Made by a program: the position numbers and the translations under genes | Shown: piece by piece, positions 14,397 through 25,735 of the stretch | How the letters are laid out: every line of letters begins with the position of its first letter | Position numbering within the stretch: the first letter of the stretch is position 1 | Assembly: GCA_949752745.1 (NCBI GenBank) | Contig: OX457026.1 | Coordinates: 33,340,911 to 33,404,910 of the forward strand | Direction of reading: 5' to 3' | Source of the DNA: Protula sp. h YS-2021 | Lineage: Eukaryota; Annelida; Polychaeta; Sabellida; Serpulidae | DNA length: 64,000 nt | The notes under the pieces: model-generated | Told to the model about the DNA's origin: nothing | Seen by the model: the letters and a program-made list of their open reading frames with translations, nothing else | Database searches by the model: none

Positions 14397-15913
14397 ACTA
14401 TTTTGACTTTTTTGTACGACTGTGACACCCGCAAATGCAAATTCCGACAGAAAATCTTTATTGTGTGTTTGCATAACAGATTATGAATCATCTAATTTTT
14501 TATCGTTAAGCGTGACTGCAGCATGGTTGCTGGCAATAGTTACTACCTCTTAAAATCCTTTGTATATTCCCAGCTTCTATTTTTTTGCCTTTTGGCTGGG
14601 CAACTTTATGTTTGATTCTGTTCTAGAAGAGCCTGATTTATGTACGCTGTCGGGAGGGGGGGGGGGGCGCAGACACCGATACTGTCTGCAAACGTGCAAA
14701 TGTGGCTGTCTGTTACCATGGCTTAACGGCAAATGACGGCGTTTTTAGCACCCACCATAATATTCTGAAGGTGCTATAACGCGCAGTGAAAAGAGAAAAT
14801 CTCTCATTGTTATTCTACCGGTGCAGACTTGATATGAAGATAGGTGACCATACTTGATCTATATGCAACACGACTAATAGCAAAAAAGTATTGTCTCAAA
14901 AACTTTTCAGCATCTCTGGTTGCCATAAACGTCAAATCATAAATAAATGAGATGCATCGTGAAGCAAAATTTTACTTAGTAACATTTCCGAGAGTGATAA
15001 TCTAATAATCACACATCGATTTCATACACCTCACTGGGCAGCTAGGGTATTTTTTTCGCTCCTGTTAAAGATTCTTCCAAAAATAACTAATCTGCAGGCT
15101 GAACATGTATTTTGTATCTTGTTGCATGTCAGCAATTTCCCCCCAGGAGAGTATTTACAGAGAAGATAACACAGTGTGTTATGGAGAACAGTATTAACCC
15201 TGACATGATGTCGGGCCTAAAGTTGAAGAGGACTTTTAAACAATGACAATTGGGGGAACGCGCAACTCTCCATTTCTGGAGACTTTTCAAGCAATAGTCA
15301 TGAAGCCGAATACTGAATACAACGCCAGCGAATAATAGCTACTGGGGGGGGGTACAGTAGTTTCCAGTGCCCAGTTACCTGGCACTGCGAAGGTCACTTG
15401 CTTTAGGACAGTTAATATTTTAACTTCAAATATCCGTTGTTGTGATTACAGAGGCCATGTAAGATGCTCCAGAAGTGCGAATGATCATATCATTTTTGCG
15501 ATTTTTGCTAAAGGCTTTTTAAACGCGTTAGAGTCAAAGAAGATATTCTTTTGTAAGCGCATTTCTTTCACTCTGAGTCCTGAAGATGCCATCAGTCTGG
15601 AAGCCAAAACAAGTTGCTACAATAAAGATTGAGTAATTGCTTTCTTTGAATTCTGAATCAAAGGACTATAACACGCTATATCTGATTTTATTGCCAGAAA
15701 TACCAGTTTTTTTGCATAATTCACTAAATATACGAGCTAAAATATTTTTCAAAAGATCTTACGAAACAGCCTAAATAAGTGATGCATAGTGTAATAAATA
15801 CTGATATATTTATATTAATGCAGCAATTTATTAGATTTCTCTCCCCATCCTTAAAGACGTAAAGATACATAAAAGCTGTAACATCGATTTTAGAAAGTCA
15901 CTATAAAAATAGA

Positions 15914-15938
15914 CATTTTCCTGTTTAAGGAAAATGTT
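15914..15938. repeat. Small perfect hairpin
   Basis: ACATTTTCC and GGAAAATGT arms around a 7-nt loop, about 0.4 kb past gene A stop. Role unknown. Confidence 0.5.
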
Positions 15939-16296
15939 CATGGAATATTAATAACATAAATTTAACAATAAATAAATATGTAGTACTACGGCATCACCAT
16001 TCACTCTTACATTTAAAACTTGGGTGATTTTAAGTGACATCACGCCATCTTGGAATCAATACTATAAATAATTAAAACCAGTTATTAAGCATACGGCTTG
16101 TATGGAAACTCGCTAAAATTCTATCAGTCTGTTTGCAGACTAACGTATATATATATACATAATTTTAGAAGGAGTATATCTGTCTGAGTCTATATCCTTT
16201 CACATTGCATGTTGCAATGCAATTAACAAGAGGTTTACTGTGTGAAAAATTGTCAGTATAACGTAAACGTGCATGGTAGACATCAATGAGTCCTCT

Positions 16297-16351
16297 TCAT
16301 TTATGATTCGCTGGTGTTCTGATATATCTTGAAGTTAGGTAAATAGCATAC
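16297..16351 (-). CDS. Gene A exon 17 (C-terminus, stop)
   Basis: 55 nt. [17 protein letters not shown] then TGA. Acceptor GCTTTAG, phase 2 entry. Confidence 0.92.
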
Positions 16352-19300
16352 CTAAAGCGAAAAAGAAATATAAAGTATGATATTAATTTTAAAGTTTTTG
16401 AATGACGTATTTGGTATTTCCCAATGATGGTTTTTGTTTTGGAATCAGTCAAACACAAACGCATAGGCATATTTTGTTCAGTCGAAAACTCTATAGAGTT
16501 GTTCTATAACTGAATATTTGTGCATTGTTTAAAGGTGTTGTTCCACCAGCTTTGTGTTGTCATTTTCAATACCCTTTTGATATATTTTCAGTAACGATTT
16601 TCTACTTTTCTAGAACATTAACTTGAATCCCATACTACTTTTATTAGACTTTTGTGTTGAAAATGACACACTCAACATATACTTGTTGTAGATGTTTGAA
16701 GTAAAAACATATTTGCGGAAACTATTACTTAACAAGAAGTAAAACTGTGCTACCTGAAGGTGATAAAAAATAGAAAGAGCACAAGGTAGTGGATCCAAAG
16801 TGGTTCTATTATACCAAGTGATTGCAAGATATCATCCCCGGGCACTGTCTTGTGCTGTGTTGTTAGACAAACATCAAATACTGTCTTGTTTGACGGTAGA
16901 CATCTAACATCAGAAACCGATATGCTTTTTTGAAGTTATTATTCGTTTGTGTGAGGTTTGTGATGTTTTTGGGCTGTTCAGTCAGCATTAAACTAACACG
17001 TGTCACACAAAGCGCCCAAAATTCACCGAAGGCGTTAGAAATTGTTCATCTTTTACCTTTTTTTATACGCAAATGGTTTTATTCATTATGAAAAGTGATT
17101 TTGCTGAGCTTATATTTAATCGTACCAGAACTCTTACTTTAAGTTTTGGCCATATTTAAACTCCAGTATTAATCCTGCATGATATGCGTACATAAGCGGT
17201 GAGAAATATTTTAACCATGAAATCCAATCCCTTAAATGTCGCTGGTAAAATCCCCCTGTTTAATACAAAAGTAAATGTAAAACACTTACCACAGACAATA
17301 TTGCAGTGTTTTTGAATATTATAATAATAAAATAATAGTTAACAGTGAGAGATTTTTAGAAATTTAATCATTAACGTCTGCGAATCCAAAACATTGCTAA
17401 TTTGTAATGTTTAGCGCCTTCCAGTAAAGAGTTAATTAATCATTAAGCGTTCTGAGTTTTGGTTAATGGTTTTCTACCCATGTCATAATCAGTTGCATAA
17501 CATCAGTTGCATAAAACAAATAATCAATTGAAATATGTTCTATATCTACATTGAATTTTCCTAACTTTTTGCTAATACACTGGTCAACATCCTTGATTTT
17601 TCGTGGTGGGGGATAGTGACGATTGTGTCAGATACTTAATGAAGGTGGGGATGCTGAAGGTTTCATAATATATGGTAGAAAAAGTCTTACCAAGTAACAT
17701 AAAACTCATCATAGTTATAGTGGCTATGGCAACTGCAGTCCTTATTACGGGGAACATCACACCGATAAATAATCCAATTCCCTGTATGTATAAGCTTACA
17801 TACTAACCTCAAATATGTTCAAAAAATGTTTTCTATCAATAATATTCTCACAAATATTAAAGTAACTTGCTCAATTTCAGCTTTGTTTCTATAAAATTTA
17901 ATGAAAATTTAATTAAGAATAGCGATATCATAGGCTTTTATTGTTAATTTCTGCGACCTATATCAATAGAGAAAAGTCTTGTTTTATGTTCAGTGTGTAA
18001 GTAATGTTTAAGAGTTTGTTTGGCTCATTATGTTATTTAAAAACACACCTGTATAGCGATTATGAACAACAGCACGAGAGGCACCATGGAGAAAAATACC
18101 CAAACTGAGACATTCAGTCCAACAGCCCAGTATATGATAATGAAGGAGAACAAAGGCATGCAGATAATGATTGGTAGTTCACTGGTCTGCTTGGCAAGCC
18201 AATAGGCTGACAGGCGATACATGCCCGCCGAGCGCTCTCTCATGATCACTGCATTCTCTTCCCCAACTAAAACAAAGTATAGGCAGAAACAATCAGATAA
18301 ACGTTTAAGAAATAAAATAATGTATATATCTATATAGAATCGGTTCATTTAAAGAACCGAGAAATTGTTACTTACATGCTGAAGACTATCCAAGAATAGT
18401 ATTAAACCCCCCACAATAAACATATAAATAGAATCGGTTCATTCAAAGAACAGAAAAATTGTTACTCACACACAGGAGACGATGCCAGAATCGTATCAAA
18501 TCCCCAATATGTAATCGTAAAGAAGATCTACAAATAATTACAAAGACGTACATACTTTTAATTATTTTATCACATTGCTTCAGTAGTTTTTTTAGTCTAC
18601 AATATAACCTATTCAACAACATTCTTCTGGAAGAACGCACAGCTCTCGGTTAAACTAATTGGCCATGACGGAATTATTCAAGTAAAATCATGTCAGTGGA
18701 GCAATTAAAAATTCTCACTTGGCAAAGATTAGTCTAAAACAGCAAATCAATCTGTTGAAAAAAGCTACGAAAGTTAGTGAAAAAATTGAAATAGTTTTAT
18801 ACATACGACTCCCAAACGATCGTCAAGCGTTTCCTCGTTTCTGGCAATCTGGAACCAAATTGACGCTGAAATAAAAATGAAAATAAAATCATATTAACAG
18901 TTTAAAACATAATTTGCATTTCATATCTTGCTTAACTAGATACTTTTCACCGGGTGTTAAAATTGCAAATTTTCTTCATTTTTTACTCTTAAGTTTGGAC
19001 ATGTAGGCAAATATAAGTAATGAGTTTCTAATATCTCAAATCATTCAATGTGTATATAAAAACAAATGCAAACTCACACACTATAATGCACGCAGCACAG
19101 TTTTTGAGTACATTAACTGGAGAAAATATTTGATGTATCATATAGAGCATGAGTCTTTGGGTAAGGACTTTGTACTGTGTCCAAAAACCTGGAAAGAAAA
19201 ATTCGACTTTAAAAACTTAGAAATACACTGAGTAATGAAATGTATCTGGTGAAGCAAACACTGAGTGAGTGATTCCCAAAGAATCAAGAATGAGGGCAAG

Positions 19301-22300
19301 GCAAATAATCAGACGCCCTACCGAGGGACTACCCAGTAGTTAAATTAAACACTTTCTTATAAAGTGGTATAAATGTCTACCGTGCTCTAAGCAATGACAG
19401 AAAGATTAAATCTTCGTGTGTTGTATATGTTAGTTGCTTCAATTTAGAAATGTCAAATGCAAAATTTAAGTATGTCACACATATTCAGTGTGCAGACCAC
19501 AGAACTACGTTGTAGAACATGGTTGCTGTGTCTCCATCGAGAGACACGATGCCGATGGTGTTGCACAGACGGAGACCTCCTAAAACTTCCAGTTCCATTA
19601 AAACCTCTTTTTGGACATGCCAATCAAATGAATTGTTGTTCATTTCTTTCCTCCCTTTTCAAGGCTATATTTATGTTTCATGAGGTAAAACTGAACATAA
19701 AAGGCGGCAGAGGGATGTGGAGTGTCACATGGCGTTAAGTCCAAGCAAGCAGTTCCTTTTCCGGTACGCGGTGTGGATATGGGGGTGTCTATGGCGGAAG
19801 TGGTTAACACCTTCATTGTATCATCCAATATTTACAATGCGGAGTAAAACTGCAACGTACAAAATCGTATGTGCAGCACAGAAATACGATTTTGGCAAAC
19901 ATATTTTATGAATTTGGGTTGAGATATTTTATGAATTTGGGAATGAGATTCCACAGTTTCCGAAAGCACACAAACATGGAGGAATATATTGTCAGACAAC
20001 CCGGTTATTGTATGAATAACACATATCTTGTATATAATTTAGGGAGCTTAAAAAGGTCTATTTTTGCTAAATTTTCCTAGAAAACGCATATTCTGCAAGT
20101 CGCAGCTCGGAATGCTTCATGGTTTAGGATAATTAAATGCTTGAAAATGTACGAAATGTTATGAAAAGGAAAAATTAGCATCCGCGGTATAACAGCAGGT
20201 TCTGTGGCAGGATGCGCAATAGTTGTTGATGGATGCATACTCACTTTCAAGACGATTGCAAGCCTAAATATTCTCCGATCCATCACAAAATAAAGGAAAG
20301 CAGTTATTATTTAATGCATTTAAATCAATGCATCGGTAATGAACAGGGTTTTAAGACACAATTTAACAATAAGTATGGCGTTGTGTGAACCGTTACTGCA
20401 ATGTTAGTAAATAGCGCCATGTTTAATTGACACTGACAGCTTCTTTAGGTTGTCTACCTAGCCCCTATTAATTGTTTAGATGTGGCATCAGCTCTACAAC
20501 CAAAATACGCAGCAGCAAAACTGTACCCTATCATTGTTCTTGATAAACATGTCATCATCGCTTTATACCACTTCTGAAAATGCATACATCTCTTTGTCCA
20601 AGCTATAATCTTTAAATGTGTTAATCTCAGTGTATCACTTATGGATTGCAGCGACAACAATCTTAATTCCCCTATCACAGAGGTTCATTTCGACAAATAT
20701 TTTTGAATTTAAAAATTTGAATGTCAGTCTTCGACTTATTAATCCGATACAGTATTACAGCCGTAGAGCTTTGAATAAAAGGCAAAATTCTTGATTGATA
20801 TGTATATATATGTAGTCTTTACAGTTGCATATTATATTTTATATTATATTTTAATAACAAGGGTAATGCGTCTCTGTGATTGTAATCACATTTACATGTT
20901 AATAACTAAATACTTTTTCACATGTCGCTCGATTAAAATATTTCGTTTTTCGTTTTATTATGATAAAAATAATAATTCGCAATAGAGTAGTGTGTGCTTC
21001 GTAAAACTAGGTCTTTCTTTTGTTATCCTACTCCAAAAAGACACTGCTAAATGACTGAATGAACCAAGGAAATAAAGCTATGGAATAGTCTTTTATCGTT
21101 TTGGGTCTTACAAGGCAGACTGCTGCTATTTCTTGTAAATTTCTTCTGTCATGCCCACTAAAATGACAAATCTTTTGGGTAGGAGGCATTATACCTCAAG
21201 TGTAACAGAATTGTGCTGTTTACTAAACGCTGTCAAATAGAATCTGCCGTGTAAAATATTTATTCGGAAAAATTACTGCTCAGCTTCTGTTATAAATTGA
21301 CAAAGCAAGACAAAGATTACCTGTTGGCCATTTGCTTGTGGGGTCCATGTAATTATTAATGTGAAGATCCGTTTCTGCTAGAGTCATGCTTTCTTTGCTA
21401 ACATCCACGGCAACTTCGTCATTGCCTGTGGGGAAACTTATTTGAACGCTACTGAAATGTGATGCTGACGCACGGTTATTAGCTAAACATCATTTAACAT
21501 GCTTAACAATCAGTGTCAGTTTGAAAGTGGTATATATTTGCTTCAATGAGACACCATTTTTGGTACTTCATGGTATAAACCAGAAGAAACGAAAAGTAAA
21601 CAAAATGAACTGAATATGTATTTTAATAATAATAATAATAAAAGAAGAACATATGATTCGAAGCTTTAAATTCAAATATAGTACTGATTATTCACTTTAT
21701 TAATTGGGGACTTATTGCTAGTCTAATAACTTGTTGCATTTTGTTGATCTATGTATATAGAATGCTAGTTTTACATTTATTTTTATTGAATTATTGATAG
21801 CAAGAATTACGTTTTGCTATTTGCAATTATATTTTTGATATCTCTAAATGTATTCTTGATATCAATATATATAGAGATATCACAAATATTTATTGACATC
21901 ATAATTTAATTAATGATCTTTAAAATTGATTTTCTGAGCTCAAAAAATCAATTCTTGATTTCATAAATGACATATTTGATAGCAATATCTCAATTTTGAG
22001 GTCAATAATTTATTTTCCTTTTATTTATAACAAGAATTTATTTCCAACATCATTATTTCAAAATGCGACCTTTTAAATTATATTTTTTAATCTGCAAATG
22101 ATTTTCTGATCTCATACCTTAATTTTTTATATGAAAATGTCATTCTATTTTAACACAAAAATTAAGAAGCACACATCTGTCAATAAAATAATGACTGGCA
22201 ATTGTATACAAAACATTTCTGTTAATTTTGACAGTACAAAAAAGAAATAATTCTTGTGCTAAAATTGTGTTGTTATTATCAAGATCAAGTTTTCATCTCC

Positions 22301-25300
22301 AAAATGTAATTGCCGATTCGTTATACTTTAAACTTTAATTTGTTTTCTCTTAATATTTCTAAAGTGTGTAAAATTGACTTTTTTATGTCAAAAAGATAAT
22401 TTTGCCATGTATCATTCAGATATTGACAGCAAAATATAAATTAATGGGATCTACATTGAAGTATTGATATCTTTAATTAGTTTTGACATAAAAAAATAAA
22501 ACGGCTTTCCATATATATATATATTATAATAAATTATAAAATTTATCCGAATCAGAGATTCCTGAAGTTGAAACACATGCAGAGAATATTAGAGAATATT
22601 TTGAAAATATTATATTTAGAAAATCATATTGGTGCTTTAAACTTTAAGTGACCTAGTCAACTTTCACGTCATAGACGATATTCATTTTCTGCTGATCTCA
22701 TATACACACATAAGTGACATATATTATATAATAGTGGCATGCTAACCACTAGCGTTGTCTCATCTTATCTACGCAAAGCACCTAGTGAATAAACAAACCC
22801 GTTTAATGTTTCTGCAAAAAGTATAAAGAAAGCTGTTTACCTATGTAATGCAGATTGCTTTTATTTTCGTCAGTGATTGTGCTCAAGCTCGACTTGCTTG
22901 ATGTTTGTGGGAATGCAGCATTTGCTAATCCGGTGAAACGGTTTCTGGTGCCGTTTTCTTTTAACGTATTCTTGGTATGCAGCTGAAGATCGGAGGCAGA
23001 AAATTGTTTCTTTATTTCTGCTGGCCAAGTCTTTTCTCTAGAGCCAGTGAAATAACAAATTCATAACTATAATTGTACAAAAGAAAATCCCGCATCTGTA
23101 TTATAAGTATAACATTTTTCATGTGCTTTTGTGAGATCGTTTTGTTGAATCGAGGAGCTTAAAGTTTCAGGTTTTGCTAATAAATTTTCTTGAAGAAATA
23201 TACAAGAAGTTCCGAGAGTGTTTACTTCTGTTTTATGGTAATAACAATGGATCACCTGTTACGCGAGCTCTCTTCTGTGAGTTTATTCTGTATATCATAA
23301 CTGGCTCTCAGCTGTTCAACTACATTAAATTATGGTGATTTAGACTATACTGCTGGTAAACATATTATTTACTTTTACATTTTCAAAATGAAATATATAT
23401 ATATCAAAACCAACTTTAATGTTAGAAGTTTTATTCAAATTCAAACATTAAAATGAATAATGGGTGCAAGACGTTTTATGAATTACAAAAAGAATTCTAT
23501 GTTTTTGAAGCTATTAAAAAGTTACTTTCTACCAAATGTTATAGGAGTTTGCTAAGTCACATTCTTCTTTTAATTATTTGTACATTATAAGAAAAGAAAT
23601 TTGCTAACATAATTATTCCTTCACCCTTGTCTGTCTGTGTCTCGAGCCGTTTAAATTTCTCTTTCTGGCATATATTCATGCATATCCGTGGTCAGTGTAA
23701 AATGACTATAAATTGGTCCAAGCAACAAATAATGAAAAGATTAAATATAAACTTTCTGTTATGCTTACTCATGAAGTCGGCCGGATTGTAGTGTGGTTTA
23801 CACTGTAGACCAACGCTCATGAAATGATCCAAAACTCCAGAACACGCTCCAAAATACACCACCTATAAAATCTACCAGCATTACTTTTATTTATTTAAGA
23901 ACGCGGTCATTGTTTGATGTCAAGCTCTGAAAGAGTATTATCATATACATTGTATTTTGAGATATTCTACAACATTTACAGTGACATAATTTATACCTTG
24001 CCGTCGGCTATAAGCAGCACGTTAGTGAACATGTGAAATATTTGACTTGATGGCTGATGGATGGATGCCACTACGGTTCTTTTGCACACTTCGGCGTATG
24101 TTTGTAGATTTTTTACTAAATTGTATGCAATCGAAGCGTCAATACCACTGGTAGGTTCCTAAAGAAAAAATGAGAAAGCCAAATTCCCACAAATATTCAT
24201 CATAAGTTAATATTCCTCATAAATATGTGAATAATTACGTATTTAGTTCAGTAAATGTAGAGCATAACAGATAGCTTATCTGATATATCTTAGTGATTAT
24301 ATATTTCACATGGCGAAATTTGTTTAATATAGCAAGCATTTCAAAATTGTTTCCATTCATATACCAAAGTTGATTTAGTGAGTAGAAAGTAGACGGAGAC
24401 AGTCTTACATCTATCAAAAGGATGGCGGGATCGGTCAACATTTCGCATGCTATAGCAGCACGTTTTTTCTCTCCGCCAGATAACCCAAGGATAAAGGCAT
24501 TACCCATCACTGAAATATTCCGTTATGAGGTTTATTTTTACAGAAGACCGCGTTTCGGGCAAGTGCTTTAGAAAGTAATAAATAATAATCACTAACATTA
24601 CTACAGCTTTACTAGAGCCTTGTAGTCTATTACTTTTGTTGATTTGTTGCAATAATTGCAAATTAAGAAAAAGTCACATCTACAAAAACAAAATAACATT
24701 TGCTCTTAAAGTTGCTTAAAACTACTAAAAATATTTACCGATAGCACCGGTATTACCGATATTACAAATATATCTCTCCCATTGAAGTTAAAATTAAATT
24801 CTCATAGGCTTTGCCACTAAAGCTAATTAGTCATTGGCTAGTAAAAAATTTTTCTTAAGAATTGAACGTACTTAAGATAAGGCCTTTTATTAAATCCAGC
24901 TATGAAACTCTGTTAAAATACATGCCATACTTAGCATTTTAATAAGAGTACTTTTTATTGATTTTAATTTCAGATCTGTATGTAAACTATAATTTATCAG
25001 ATAGAAATTTGACACCAGTTGAATTTTGAGACTGGTATTTAAAAGACTGCTAGCAAGTTCGTTACGTATAAAATCTAGTTTAGAAATTTGTAAAAAAATA
25101 TACAAGAAATGGCGCGACTGCAAAAGTAACGGTTCTTTCGTATAGACAACATTTTGTAATAGGAAAGCCTTGCGTAGATTTAATGTAGAGCGTGCCTGCT
25201 TGCATCAAAATGTGGTTTTCAGCTTGGGCTTTCTTAACCATAATACCAATTATTTACAATTCTCAAAAAGGTAATATACCTAATTTATTTGATTAAGTGT

Positions 25301-25669
25301 GATTAATTTCAGGGAATTATGTGGCACAATTTCTATACGATGTGACCTTGTGATGAAGCAAGATAAAAGCCCTTCACACAAGCACACGCTTGGTGATTTA
25401 CTTTCGTCAAATTTATTTTAATAACTTGACTGGGAAAACGCGACTTTGAATAATGGTATTTCTTAAAAGATATAAATATACCAGTCTCACCTGTGTCAGT
25501 GCATTTATGAAGCTCTAAAATCTTAACAATTTCATTGACCCTCTTCAGTTTTAAACAGTGTGGCATTTTGTCTGGCAGAGTTAAAAGAGCAGCAAACTAT
25601 TTTAAAAGATATAACATCAAAAGTTTTTACCAAATGCTATAAATTACGGTAAATTAATTAATCTTTAAC

Positions 25670-25735
<66 letters not shown>

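Larger units (their letters stand above)
9514..16296. other. Spacer downstream of gene A
   Basis: No supported gene. Longest open stretch is 117 codons (12730-13083), within chance for this composition. Contains a 30-bp palindrome, a G run (14656-14667) and a weak Pol III A-box-like motif near 13367. Confidence 0.4.
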
